Origin: Lutjanus erythropterus
Lineage: Eukaryota; Chordata; Actinopteri; Lutjaniformes; Lutjanidae
Reading direction: 5' to 3'
Length of the DNA stretch: 64,000 nt
Assembly: GCA_020091685.1 (NCBI GenBank)
Contig: CM034595.1
Location: 25,529,564-25,593,563 of the forward strand
This document shows positions 40,880 to 52,624 of the stretch, one piece after another (positions within the stretch are counted from its first letter, which is position 1; each line of letters starts with the position of its first letter). The translations under genes and the position numbers were made by a program. The notes below the pieces were generated by a model. The model was not told where the DNA came from and did no database searches. It worked only from the letters and a program-made list of their open reading frames with translations.

Positions 40880-41057
40880 CTACAGTTCTAGAGTTCTACA
40901 TCATTGTGATGTGAACAGACGGTGACGGTCAACAGTTCCAGGATTTGATTCTGTGAGTCTCATTTCACTCCCTGAAGTCAGAGAGAGGACAGACACTGAA
41001 GACACGAGACACAAAACGACCAACACACGAAAAAACTTCTGTCGCCTTAAAGTAAAG
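40880..41057 (+). promoter_or_regulatory. Candidate promoter and non-coding first exon of the SUN gene
   Basis: A leader rich in GACA and CGAC words ends in AAAGTAAAG followed by the donor GTAAGC (41058). The next exon begins just before the ATG at 42132 (TTTACAG then AC). The exon start is not defined. TGACGG near 40922 is a half-CRE-like word, weak evidence on its own. Confidence 0.4.
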
Positions 41058-41269
41058 GTAAGCCATTATTTATATCTCATATTCGTAAAACATTGTGTTT
41101 GTGTAATATGAAAAAAAAATCTTCAAACAGTGCGAGATGTTTATAATATTTTGTCCAGTGTATCTTGACAAAATATTGTAAACCCCTTAAAACTTTCACG
41201 TACATTTAAACTCTAATCAAATGTAGCACATAGTGAATTAGATGTAGAGGTGTAAGAATTATTAATTAA

Positions 41270-41555
41270 CTATTAAATCAATTAACAACCAATTCGTTTT
41301 GAGACATTTTTAATTTTTTGATAAAGAAAATGTCCAAATTCTCTGATTCCAGCTTCTCAAATGTGATTATTGTGTTTTTCTTAGTGCTCTGTGACACTAA
41401 ACTGAATATTTTTGGCATGTGGACAAAACAGTTGAGGATGTCTCAACATTTTTCACCATTGATACATGATCTTTTATGTACCAAACAACTAATTGATTAA
41501 TGCATAAAATTATAGGCTGATCTCTCAATAATGAAAATAATCGTTGTAGCCCTAC
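41270..41555. repeat. Interspersed repeat (GCAGCYCTA-ended family)
   Basis: Contains AAACTGAATATTTTTGGCAT, ACCAAACAACTAATTGATTA and the end AAAATAATCGTTGTAGCCCT, all shared with the copies at 47925 and 49825. It lies in the first intron of the SUN gene. Confidence 0.6.
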
Positions 41556-41668
41556 AGTTATACTTATTCAAAAACTTGTCTATGTAAAGCTAAAAGTTGA
41601 CACTGAGAGAAGTAATAAAAGAGGGTAAAGAGATTTTTTTGTCGTGTGTTTAAAGCTCAAAGACTTAA

Positions 41669-41830
41669 AGGGGCAGTTCACCCCAAACTCAAAAATACAT
41701 ATTATTCCTCTGGCCTGCAATGCTATTTGTCCATTTAATTAATTTGGTGTGAGTTTTGGAGATATCAGCCGTAGAGATGTCTGCCTTGTATTGAATATTA
41801 TGGAACTAGATGGTGTCGAGCTGAAAGCAC
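41669..41830 (+). repeat. Single arm of the foldback family seen at 14724
   Basis: Begins AAAGGGGCAGTTCACCCCAA and follows the same order of blocks as the 14724 left arm (TACATATT, TGTCCATTTAATT, GGTGTGAGTTT, GATGTCTGCC). The middle of that element (TTTGAAAAACTCAA) continues to about 41860. I do not see the second arm. Confidence 0.6.
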
Positions 41831-42131
41831 CAAAAAAAAAAAAATACATTTGAAAAACTCAACATTAATGTCTCTTCAGAATTTATGACCTGGTTGCCCA
41901 AGATAATCCACAGATCTACATTAAATTGCTCATAACAAAGTCTGTGGATTATTTTGAATAACAGGGACAGTGATGTTGATTTTGTCATATGTGTTTTTTG
42001 GTAAGCACCACAAACTAGCCGCCATCTAGAAGTCTAATAATTAGAAAAGTAACATTTAAAAGTGTATGACATGACTTGCCTTGTATCAGAGAGTGACTGA
42101 CCCCCTCTGCTCTGTTGTTTAGTTTACAGAC

Positions 42132-44354
42132 ATGGCACGAAGAAGCACCCGACTAGAATCCACAGGATATTACAATGGTGATGGAACACCATCCATTTCC
42201 TACAAGGAGATCCTTCACAAGTAAGTGGACGTTAGCATTTTCATGCCACCATCATGTTATATGTGTACACGTATTTGGCACACAGTTATGTGTTTAATGC
42301 AGTCATGTGTTTTTAATTATGCATCTTCAAAACTCTCACTCTTTTATAATTTTCATCAATACAGGATTTTCAAAAGACGCCGGTACCATTCTGGATCTTT
42401 TAGAAGTCAGAACATCGACTCCAGCATCAGTAACGACAGCCTCTTCAGCGACACGCACAGCATCGACAGCCACCTCAGTGACATTAATAGCCACAACGTT
42501 ATGAGCCAAGGCAACAGCCACACCGACAGCAGGGGCCGCACAATGTTCTTTCTTAAGATTTTTGTCTTTCTCCTCTTCATGCTGCCTCTGTGTTTTGGTA
42601 AGTCATCTCTTCCGTAAACAATCATAATATCTAGGACATAAGCTTGTGAGTTTTGTAGACTTGTCTGTCTTTTGTATAAAACATCTGACCTTGTTTCTCT
42701 CTATCCATCAGGACTTGTATACTTGAGGAGCATCATTTTAGTATCACGACCCACAGATTCGTCAGACTCACCTACCAGTTTAGATCAGGTATGACCCATA
42801 TAAGCAGATTCTCATTAAAATAGAATTTACTTTTTATTCTTCCTGTGCACCCCAGAGATGTTCCAATACTATTTTTTCCTTCCCAATATAGATTCTGATC
42901 ACATTTTAAATTGGAGTAAATTAATCCAGGTTTATACAAAAAACTAAACTGAGGTTTAAATGCAATGTTTCTTAATTTTAAGCTAGTTTAAAATGCTGCA
43001 ACAAAATTTAAAGTTAAACCATGATTTAATTGGGTTTTTTTAAAAACAAAAACAAAAAAAAACAATCCTTGTTGGTGCAATCAAACCTAAAAGATTAATT
43101 TCTTCTCACTTACAGGACTTAAATGCAGGAGATAAAAACATAGCAAAGCAGCTGCGAGAGCTTCAGGATGAGGTGCTCAAGTTAAAGAAAAAAATGAACT
43201 ACCTGCTTCCGGACGCGGACACTTGGCCCAACTTTGCACTGGAGTCACAGGGTGAGACATCTAAATCCACCTTTTTATTTTCAATGTTCAATTTGAACTC
43301 AAATAGCTTCATTGGCATGAACAAAATATGTTGTTACCAAAGCAGTTTACATAGAATTCTTAATATATTATTTATAGATTGTAATTCACATAGTTTTAGG
43401 ACTGCCTTATCACTTTCTTGTTGTGTTTTTTCGTGGGCAGGTGCCAAGGTTTTATTCCAACGGACTTCAAAACTATATCTGCCGAAAGACAAAGGAATGA
43501 CAATTTTTGGGATACCCATCTGGGCGTCCTCTGTAAGCCCAAGGACTGTTATTCAGGTAGGAAATACACACAAAAACAGATAGTTATGTGGTATGGCTAT
43601 ATCCTATTATAGCTGGTACACTGCATACAACACACGTATAAATTGTCTTTTTTATTTTCTCTCCTCAGGGACACACACCTCTGAGGCCAGGATTTTGCTG
43701 GGCCTTTGCAGGTGGGCGTGGGCATTTATCCATCGCCCTGTCCCACCCCGTCACCATCAGCCATGTGACACTGGGTCACATCTCAAAGAGCTTGTCCCAA
43801 ACTGGCGCTATTGTGAGCGCCCCAAAAGAGTTTTCGGTCTACGTAAGTCACAATTTCAACGTTGTTACACTACAGACATCCTCAGTTTCACTGTCACATA
43901 CATGGAGACCAAGTCTTCAACTGGACCTGTTGCTTTCTCTCTCACAGGGAATGGAAACTGTAGACGGCAAGGGGACCAAACTTGGCACCTTTCTTTATGA
44001 TCAGGACGGCGACTCAGTGCAGACTTTCAAAATACCTGTAAGTATAATAGCATGCAATAAAACACACGCACATTTCTTTTTTTAAATTTCATCCAAACGC
44101 TAAAATATTATGGAGTTTGCAGTTTGCTTTCCCTCCTATTTCTGTGTATCTGTCCTTATTGTATTAAGTTTATCCCTTATTCCCCTTCCTCTCATTTTTG
44201 ACCATCCAAACTAACTCTGCTCATTTCTCTTGTCTCTCAGGATCACAAAGCAGGTGTCTTCAGCTATGTGAAGCTGCAAGTCGAGAGCAACTGGGGACAT
44301 CCGGACTACTCCTGTCTGTACAGCTTCAAGGTCCATGGGAAGCTGGCAGACTGA
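42132..44354 (+). CDS. Short SUN-domain inner nuclear membrane protein (SUN1/2/3 family)
   Basis: Eight coding exons: 42132-42220, 42365-42597, 42712-42788, 43116-43251, 43441-43556, 43669-43842, 43948-44037 and 44241-44354, giving 342 residues. SUN proteins span the inner nuclear membrane and hold outer-membrane KASH proteins, linking nucleus and cytoskeleton (LINC complex). The order is a basic N-terminus (MARRSTRLES, like SUN1/2), a Ser/Asp/His-rich stretch (about 44-85), one membrane helix (about 90-115), a short coiled coil (about 142-162) and a SUN domain to the end. Signatures: PGFCWAFAGGRGH (C227), SAPKEFSVYG, YDQDGDSVQTF, NWGHPDYSCLYSFKVHG (C330). C227 and C330 match the conserved intradomain disulfide pair. 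The KASH-lid cysteine of SUN1/2 is absent, and the length is nearest SUN3 (357 in human), SUN4 or SUN5, often testis-expressed. I therefore lean to SUN3-like but do not assign a symbol. Confidence 0.9.
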
Positions 44355-44542
44355 AGACGGAAGGAGACCAGCGGACATCATCGAGGGACAGCTGTCTTTG
44401 TATCTCTATTTCTCTGTTTGTTTGTCTATGTATCAAATTTTGTTTGTTTGTCTATGTATCTATGTTTGTCTCTCTACCTGTCTATTTTTCTCTTTCTGTG
44501 AAGGTGAATCAGACTTGAAATATCTGTGATACAAAAGGTTTT

Positions 44543-44787
44543 GGCACGGTGGCGCAGTGGTTAGCACTGCCGCCTCACAGCAAGAAGGTCCTGGGTTCGA
44601 TCTCCCGGCTTGCTCGGGCGGGGCCTTTCTGTGCGGAGTTTTCATGTTCTCCCCGTGTCTGCGTGGGTTCTCTCCGGGTGCTCTGGCTTCTTCCCACAGT
44701 CCAAAGACATGCATGTTAGGTTAATTGGTGACTCTAAATTGCCCGTAGGTGTGAATGTGAGTGTGAGTGGTTGTCTGTCTATGTGTC
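44543..44787 (+). mobile_element. DANA-type tRNA-derived SINE, copy 1
   Basis: The tRNA-like head has an A box (GGCGCAGTGGTTAGC) and B box (GGGTTCGATCTC). The highly conserved body follows (CATGTTCTCCCCGTGTCTGC, then CCCACAGTCCAAAGACATGC, then AATTGCCCGTAGGTGTGAAT). It lies just downstream of the SUN stop codon. Copy 2 starts about 24 bases after it. Confidence 0.9.
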
Positions 44788-44810
44788 ACTCTGATTCACC
44801 TTCACTCTTT

Positions 44811-45033
44811 GGGCGGCACAGTAGCGCAGTGGTTAGCACTGTAGCAACACAGACGAAGGACAGGCGGTCGGTTCCGGCTCTGGTTCTCTCTCTGTGTAGA
44901 GTTTGCATGTTCTCTCTGTGTCTGCGTGGGTTTTCTCCGGGTGCTCCGGTTTCCTCCCACACTCAAAAGACATGCACGTTAGGTTAATTGGCCCATCTGA
45001 GATTTGTTTATCTGTGTACATTGGAACAATAAA
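44811..45033 (+). mobile_element. DANA-type tRNA-derived SINE, copy 2, more diverged
   Basis: Begins GGCGGCACAGTAGCGCAGTG and keeps the body block GCGTGGGTTTTCTCCGGGTG with CAAAAGACATGCACGTTAGG. The head is scrambled after the A box. It ends in GGAACAATAAACACTAATTG, whose AATAAA may serve the SUN gene. Confidence 0.85.
45028..45033 (+). promoter_or_regulatory. Candidate SINE-supplied poly(A) signal of the SUN gene
   Basis: This is the first AATAAA after the SUN stop codon at 44354; none lies in the 190 bases before the first SINE. If used, most of the 3' UTR (about 700 nt) would be SINE sequence. Confidence 0.45.
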
Positions 45034-47924
45034 CACTAATTGGTAACATATTTATTTGTTTCTGCATGTTTTTTTTTTTTACTTTTGGTTATCTAAGAGC
45101 TCATGCTTTTTGTTGAAAATTTCCTGGTCACCAATGGCTATTCAGGATTCAGGGGTTATAAGTCCAATAACTGACACAACAAGGACACAGTGTATTTGTA
45201 AAATGCTTGTTTTAAAAATATGGTGAGTTTTAAACTTTTAAAGTCTACATGATCCAACATTTTTTATAAACATTTTTGTAAAAATATTTTATTTTTGGAA
45301 AAGTTCAACTGTATCATAACAAACTGTGACAACCATGAACTATTTCAACATTTGTGTTTGAGAAAAAAATGTAAGTAAAACATTGGGCTACTTGCTGAAT
45401 GCAATGTGTATCTCAAAAAGTAAAGGCAATACTTTGGCTGCTTGGTGAAAGTGAAGGTGATACTGAAGAAAACTGCAGATTTACCTCTGCTCTGTTGAAA
45501 CAAAGACAAAGAAATTATTTTATTTTATGCTGTTTTTGGGTGTTTCTGCTCTTAACACCTGGCAGACAGGTTCAAACTTACACTGTTCACTTTGACTAAA
45601 AATGTTTTACATGCTGTCAGTCACATTCTCTGTAACTGTAGGTGTTCAAACTCTAGTCTAACATTGATTTTGGTTGATGAAAATATTCTTGTACCACAGT
45701 CTTTCACTAAGTCACTGGCTTTGCAATTAGAGTAGAGTGAAAAGGGATTTCTAGTGTGCCCGATGGACATGTAGGCAGGATATTTCAGCAAATGCACATT
45801 TTTTTCTCCAGATTTTTTTGTTTTCTTTTTCCGTTTAAATTAATGCCTTGTTTTCATTGAGAATTCCTTTTTAATTTCCCTTTTCCCTACATGCTCAGAA
45901 CAGTCTCATAATATATGTACATATGTAGCATCCAGGGGTCAAATCAAGTTCTGTACTACAAGGAGTTTTTAACTGGTTATGACAGCCTCAGTTTATTTTC
46001 TGATGCCTCTATGTGACTTACATAAGCAAATGAAACCATCAGCGACATAACTGATGAACACCTTGAGCCCGGAAACATGGATTCAGATACTGACATACTG
46101 CAGCAATGTCTTCATTTCCAATGCGACTTATGTGAAAGGTGGGAAAAAAAGAAACAGTTAAACATGACAAAAGGTGGAGCCAAACGCTGATTCAGGTGTA
46201 TGACCTCAGAGATGAGCTGGAGCAGCAGTGGAGGGGAGAACGTCAGCCCCAGCTGAACACACTGCTGCCGCCATGTTTGCAACAGCAGGAGGAGCAGGTG
46301 TCCTAATCTAGTGCCCACAGCCAACGGGCAGAGGCTGGAGCTCATTAACATTAAAATAAACTTACTCTGGAAGTCTGTGATGATATTTGACTTTAATCTT
46401 TTCTGTTAAACCGGATAATGAGGTAATTATGCAAATTACTCAAATTGTTTGTCTACTTATAATATAAAGTCATGCTATAATGATGCCTTTAGCATAAAGA
46501 CATCATTTTTTTCAGTATCAATGATGTGCAAATAAACATAATTTAAATGAATCTGAAAACTTTATACAAACGCTTTGGAGTGCCACAGACCACCATTTGC
46601 TCTTGACGAAAAGCGTTATTTAGTTTTGGCAGGTTTTGGCACATTTTTGTTGGGAACTGAATCCTAACTTTGTCACCAGGGGGCGTCACCTCCCCAGTGA
46701 GATGGCTTCCTGTGGCAGTCAGCAGCTGGGGTTTACAGATGAATCAAATATTTTACTGCATTTAATAACTGCAACTGCATTTTAATTGTAAATGCTTTGC
46801 CAACATTTGAAAATTTACATAACAAAGTATAGCTGGGATCTTGTCCATCATGCAAACGCTTAAATACTTGATTGAAGATCTGAGCTGGGCTTCATTTTCT
46901 CTGTCCTGATCCTGTCCTATCAGCCAGACTGCACGTGCAACAATGTACTGAGGCAATCATGAGTGAGCACAGACTGACAGACATCAGCTGTGTGTAATAA
47001 AGCAGAGACCTGAAAGTACAAACAATGCCAGAGGAGAGAAACTACATTTCAAAACACAGAAATTCAGTTAGAAACGAAAGGTACGGAGAGCCGAACATAA
47101 AGAGACTTTTAAAAACGTCTTTTTCACTGAGTATCACAATGCAGCTTGTTTGAGGGGGAGAAAAGACATAACCACATCCCGCTTGCAGGCGAGTTGGGCT
47201 CACTTTGGCTCCTGCTCCAGCAGGTCCATCTCAGGTGCAACTCGGCACAATAAGGACATGGTTTGACGCAGACAGAACTACCAGTGAAAAAGCCCTTTAT
47301 GTGTTTGTCACTGCTGACAGTGCTCACCTGAGTAGCTGATTCTTTCCTTTACATCCCTCCTCTGTTTACTCTCACAAAGTGTCTTTCAAATACATTTCCC
47401 CCTCTGGTCAGCGGTCAACGTGAACAGAGAGACTAATTATCTTACTGTAAACAGCTGCTGCAAACAGGTTTACAAGCAAACATGACGATAAATCTACTTT
47501 TTAAACCCAAAAGTTTAAAACCAAACACCACATGGATGCAGGAATAGATTTTAACTTGCACGAGCTTCAGTCAAATACAGGATAGATGAGTCAAGCAAAC
47601 TAACATATTCAACTAAACAACCCCCCTGCCCCCACATCCACCTTCATCCTCCCTCAAATCAACAACGTGTTTTATGTTGTTAGTTTTTGCTAAACATAGT
47701 GCCCATCTGTCAGTTGGCAACTTGTTGTTTAAGTTACTGAAGCTGTAAGTAGCAGACCGAAAAACAGAAAAGTGTATTTTCTTTCATTTGTATGTGCAGA
47801 ATGACAGAACATGGACTATGAAAATAATTGTTTTTATTATAGAAATATGTTTTGTTAGGTTGGGCTGGGATTTCGTGACCTGGTAATGGCCTTAAGAAGA
47901 GAAGCGTAAAGTTGACTGACAGAA

Positions 47925-48165
47925 GTCATTTTATTAATGTGAAAGTTTCCTGGTTTATTTACTCCTTTATGACAGTAAACTGAATATCTTTTGGTTGTGG
48001 ATGAAGACATAAAGACAAGACGTTTGAGGACATCATCTTGGGCTTTTGGAAACAGTTTTCACCATTTCCTGACAGGTTACAGACCAAACAACTGATCAAT
48101 AACTCAAGAAAATGATCGACAGATTAATCAATATGAAAATAATTGTTAATTGCAGCCTTATTGTA
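47925..48165. repeat. Interspersed repeat (GCAGCYCTA-ended family)
   Basis: Contains TTTATGACAGTAAACTGAAT, ACAAGACGTTTGAGGACATC and the end AAAATAATTGTTAATTGCAG. It is the same family as 41270 and 49825. Confidence 0.65.
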
Positions 48166-48765
48166 ATACTGTATGTAACACTTCCACATTGAACTTTCTA
48201 AAAATGCTTACATACATTTTCCCAAATGTTTACAACAATCATCAAACACAAAGAAATCCATGATTTTATTCAAGGAACTGTGCATTTCATGCTTTAACCT
48301 CATCAGATACGTCAAAGAGTGAGGAAGGAAGCCAGCAAATGTGACTAAATGTAACGTAAATAAAGCTTAATATATTACCTCGTCCATGAACGTGATTTCT
48401 GCCTGAGACATTCAGATTTTCATCTGCAATGGTGCTTGTTTAACAATGCAGAAAACAACTCCCATGATCCTTTGCCGCTTTTCATCAAATTAGAGACCCC
48501 TTGTGGCCAAAGTTACATATTGTGCATTTAATCAAAAATATTATTGGCAGATTAATTGATCATAAGAATAATTTTTAGTCGCAGCCCTAAATTCTTGTAA
48601 AATTCACAATATTCTGCTTTTGATGACATCACCATTACATTTTGCTATATTGATTTTAAAGCAGCGTTACTAAATTGAATCACTAAACATGATTCTATCA
48701 CTTTACAAAAACTACAGGAAGTGCATTTTTACATCTTACAATCTTGAGCCACTTATTTAATTCAG

Positions 48766-49062
48766 TTAAAGGACCAGTGTGTGGCATCTAGCATCTCTCC
48801 TTCTGTTTCCAAGTGTGAAGGAGAATCTACGGTGGCTTTGTGTTCGTCTGGTCCTTTCTTGGCTACATGGTGGTGAAACATGGTAGTCTTCGTGGAAAAG
48901 GACTCGCGCCCTCTGTAGATATAAACAACTCATTCTAAGGTGACAAAAACACAATGATTCATGTGATTATGCACTCCTGAAAACACGCTTATGAATATTA
49001 TATAACATTTCTGGAATAATCTGCCAGTTAATCCCCGTAAATCTTACATGCTGGACCTTTTA
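48766..49062. repeat. Complete MITE with TTAAAGGACCAG-type ends
   Basis: It starts TTAAAGGACCAGTGTGTGG and ends CTTACATGCTGGACCTTTTA, which are inverted repeats of each other. Internal blocks such as GAGAATCTACGGTGG and TAGATATAAACAACTCATTC match a short repeat I know as very abundant in percomorph fish. It has no coding capacity. Confidence 0.75.
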
Positions 49063-49824
49063 CTTCAGTAATACTCCAGAACAGGGGTTTGTTCGGTCTG
49101 CTTGGTTTCTGTGTGTCTGGAAATCAATGCATGAAGCACAGTATGTCTTTCTCTTTCAAGAACATTTGGTAAATCCTGTTCACCCCCTTTGTTTCACAGG
49201 CAAATTTATTCCAGTCACAAGACCACAAGGAAAATGACTAACATGGACACTTGAGAATGAAAAATCTAAACACAGGGGGGCAGCATTGGAAAGGCAAACC
49301 TTCTCGGCAGACAGCTCAGTGGTGAGTATGTTTACCAGCATATGCGCGACGATCATTTCAAGATTATCATCTCAGTTTTTCAGAGATGGAATGAGCCGCT
49401 TCTATGGCTTGAGGGTATACTTAATACACCCTTCATGTAATGCACTGTGGCTCTAAGCTTTTTATTGACCACACTGTAGATATAAAGTAGTTGCCACTCC
49501 CTCTGTGTTACGTCCTGTTCTTTGTGTAAAGCATACAAACAGTGACATAATAGTTTAAACGTTTACATGTGGGATTGAACTGAAGAGCAAAAATTCTGCC
49601 ATTTTAGTTAACACGTTATGTGACAAGGCAGATATTGTTTAGATAATATTATATTTCAGTCATTTATAACATTTAAAATCAGTGATACACACTCAGAGTC
49701 ATTACATTTCAAGTCCCTCAAAGCAACATCATAGCCCATCAAAGATTAATCTGTATGTTTAATTAACCAAGGTTTCCGACTGTCCACACATGATAATGAC
49801 ATATACATTTTGTAGATGTGAGAG

Positions 49825-50055
49825 CTGCAATGATTAATCAACTAATCAAATATAAATTGATATGTAAATTAATCAGCAACAAAAGTTTCTTTACCCCTCT
49901 TTGACAGTAAACTGAATATCTTTGGATTGCAAACAAAACAAGACATTTGAGGACATCATATTGGGGTTTTGGAAACACATTTTATTGAGAAAACAACTAA
50001 TCAATTAGTTGGGAAAATAATCGACAATGAAAATAATCGGTAGTTGCAGCTCTAG
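49825..50055. repeat. Interspersed repeat (GCAGCYCTA-ended family) in unit A
   Basis: Starts GAGCTGCAATGATTAATCAA and ends GAAAATAATCGGTAGTTGCA. The two ends are inverted copies. I see no counterpart at this position in units B or C, so it probably arrived after the duplications. Confidence 0.65.
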
Positions 50056-50155
50056 ATGTGACTGTAATACAGATGCAAATTGGAGCACTCAGTTTTCGTC
50101 ATGAAGTACAAATTAAATAAGGCAAGAAAGCTGTGAAGCAACGTGGACAAAGTAT

Positions 50156-50499
50156 TTATTTCCCAGAGCAAATCATAGTGAGGGTTGCTACAAAAGTGAC
50201 GTACTCCTTGAAATCAACAACACCATCCTTGTCTCCATCCAGCATGTTGAAGATTTTGTCCACTGCAGCTTTGTCGGTGGCCTAAAGAAAGAAAAACAGT
50301 AGGAGTTGTAACATCCAAAGAGGCTTTCACTGCCCTCTGCTGCAATAGTGCTTCATCTACTTACTCCATCCATAGGAAGCTCATTGCGGAGCAGTTCAGT
50401 GAGTTCTCCCTTGGTTAAAGTCTTTGAGTCTCCTTCTTTTCCAGCGTATCTGTCGAAGGTGTGCATGAGCATTGCCATTGCTTGTGGGAGTCCAGACAT
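50156..50499 (-). CDS. S100-type EF-hand calcium-binding protein, copy A
   Basis: Two coding exons on the - strand, 50499-50365 and 50281-50156, joined in phase 0, give 86 residues. S100 proteins are small dimeric calcium sensors, cytosolic or secreted. The first half has the S100-specific pseudo-EF loop (YAGKEGDSKTLTKGELTELL, residues 18-37). The second has a canonical 12-residue loop DGDKDGVVDFKE with all calcium ligands. The start MSGLPQAM is preceded by the splice acceptor TTCCAG and then CCACC, an excellent context; an in-frame ATG upstream lies inside the intron. Introns fall before the coding part and between the two EF-hands, the classic S100 gene plan. It is slightly shorter than the usual 90-100 residues, with a short hinge and a short C-terminal tail. 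Fish have many lineage-specific S100 genes, so I do not assign an orthologue; an ictacalcin-like member is possible. Confidence 0.88.
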
Positions 50500-50886
50500 G
50501 GTGGCTGGAACAAGAAAATATTGTGTATATCGTTTAATATTTATTAATTCATACGTTTCCCCACCCTCCTGCATAACTGTAGGTCTGTATAAACAACTTG
50601 TTTTATAGGGTTATTTTTGCTGGAATCCTTGGTAACCTTAGTTTACTGAATTCTCTCAAATTTCATAATCGCCTCTATTATAATATTCAAATCATCATAA
50701 TTATAATTTTACAGTGGATTGACTTTTATGGTCAGTCTTGTTCAGACGCAGCACAACCACACCCAGAAGCTCACTGATGGATCTCATGCCACATAATGCT
50801 ACCCATTAGGTATTAACTACTTAGATAACTGCAAAATGGCTCATGCTGTATTTTAAAAAAGATTTTTAAAGCATATTTCCACTTAC

Positions 50887-50972
50887 CAAAGTTGTGTGAG
50901 AAGCTGTGAAGGTTGAGAGAGTGGAAGAGACTGATTTGAGACGAGAGTCTGGACACAAACCTTTTTAAACAG
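50887..50972 (-). promoter_or_regulatory. Promoter and non-coding first exon of S100 copy A
   Basis: On the - strand a TATA-like TTTAAAAAGG (about 50961-50970) is followed by GTTTGTGTCCAGACTC and a leader that ends CACAACTTTG before the donor GTAAGT (donor at 50886-50885). The same layout, nearly base for base, recurs at copies B and C. Confidence 0.65.
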
Positions 50973-51907
50973 AAGTTGACACACCCTTTTTCCAAGCCCC
51001 CTCCCCTCTTTCTTTTTTTTTTTCTCCCTTTTCTCTCTAGAAAAACACCCAAAAAGTCAAAATGGCATTTCTGGAATTTATTCTGTCTTTCTTTTCCTCT
51101 TAAACAAGCCCCTTTTCATGCCAATAACACCGATGTGGGAAAGTTATAGTTGTATTTGTGTATAAAGATATAAGTACTGGTGGTTCATATTAACTGGATA
51201 TACATGGATATACAAAACCAAGAAAAGCCTTTCTTCACTCAACATTTATTTATAACAGCATGGTCAGTTACAGAATAATATGTTTATTAGTCAAACTAAC
51301 ACAGCTGATCTTTATGGGTGGATCCCAGATCTATAAGAAACTACTGACCGGTTTATTCATTTATGACTGCAGCCTTTGATTTCTTTTTTTCTATCTGATT
51401 TAGATTTATTTCAGTTGATGTATGTCTTGATTGTCATTACTTATAAAACCATTTTTGAAAAATGAATCCTTGGTTTAATTTTTGCATCAAATATTTTAAA
51501 TATCATGTATTTTTTCAGCCTATTTGAAAGACTTCTCTGCAAGTAGATGGTGTGTCCAGACCTTCAAACTCGCCACTGAGTGGGCTGTTTAATGGAGTGC
51601 AGTGAGCTGACAGTTCAGTCTGATATCAGGCTGCTATGCAAGACCTTTGCAAACACTTGTATATCACAATATTTAATAAAGGGGCTGTTGTAAAGTATTA
51701 TATAGTGTGTGTACTTTTATGCCACATTGCTGCAAGTAATTGTAAGTTCTTTTTATTATTTTCCCATTATGTTATTGCTCATTTAAGTAAAAGTACAGGG
51801 TATTAGTTCCACCACTGCCAGCAAACTGTGGCAGCATTTTGTCTGACTAACATCACAGGCAGTAAGCTTTGTTGTGTCACTATAGCAACATGAAACTGCA
51901 GATTTAT

Positions 51908-52098
51908 TTTATTTTTTGGGCTTTTTTGCCTTTATTAAGATAGGACAGCTGCAGATATGACAGAAAAGGGGGGGGGGAAGTTATGACACGCAGCAAATGT
52001 GCCACAGGCGGGAATTGAACCGGCAGCCACTGCAGAGGACTGATAGCCTCAGCACATGGTGCACACACCCTACCAACTGAGTTATAGGGGCACCACAC
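51908..52098 (-). mobile_element. tRNA-derived SINE with perfect 15-bp target duplication
   Basis: On the - strand it starts GGTGCCCCTATAACTCAGTT (A box), has B box GGTTCAATTCCCGCC, and ends AATAAAGGCAAAAAAGCCC and A-rich sequence. AACTGCAGATTTATT stands at 51893-51907 and again at 52099-52113. Unit B has the uninterrupted site near 55648, so the insertion postdates the A/B duplication. Confidence 0.92.
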
Positions 52099-52624
52099 AA
52101 CTGCAGATTTATTAACGGTAAAGGCAAACTTTATTGCCATCATACAACCATACAGAGTACAATTACACAGCCAGATTCATTCACTACATTTAACCCAGCC
52201 TTGCATTGGGAACAGTGGGCAGCTACTGTATAGCACCTGGGTACCAACCCCAGTTGTAAGCCAGCACCTTTGTCAGCACCTTGACAGAATAATTGACCTG
52301 CACATGTTTATGATGGTGGGGAAACAAGAGCACCCAGAGGAAACCCACAGCATGCGTACACAAAGAAAGGCCGTGTCTAGCATTGGGTATTGTTTAAAAC
52401 AGATTCCCAAAGTGTGGGCCACAGCCCCCTGTTGGGCTGTGAAAGTGCTGCGGGTGGGCCGCAAGATGACATTAAAGACAAAGTTTAAAGTTTTCAGTTT
52501 TGTAACTGAGTTTGAAATCACCACAAAATATTTTGAATTAAATATTTCCATATAAAAAGGTGATCACAACTAACAAAACAAAATCACTGAATTCAAATTA
52601 AATGTTATTCTTAATTTATCAGAA

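Larger units (their letters stand above)
45040..49480. other. Intergenic DNA with repeat relics, no gene seen
   Basis: The block 45950-46040 (CTACAAGGAGTTTTTAACTG and on) has a relative at 55205-55300. The block 47145-47310 has a diverged relative at 62470-62645 (shared GGTTTGAC and AAAAGCCC words). Two MITE-like repeats are listed separately. No frame has coding character. Confidence 0.5.

Noticed and set aside
44543-45033. tRNA genes
   Set aside because: The A and B boxes belong to SINE heads followed by the SINE body. The cloverleaf is not kept.
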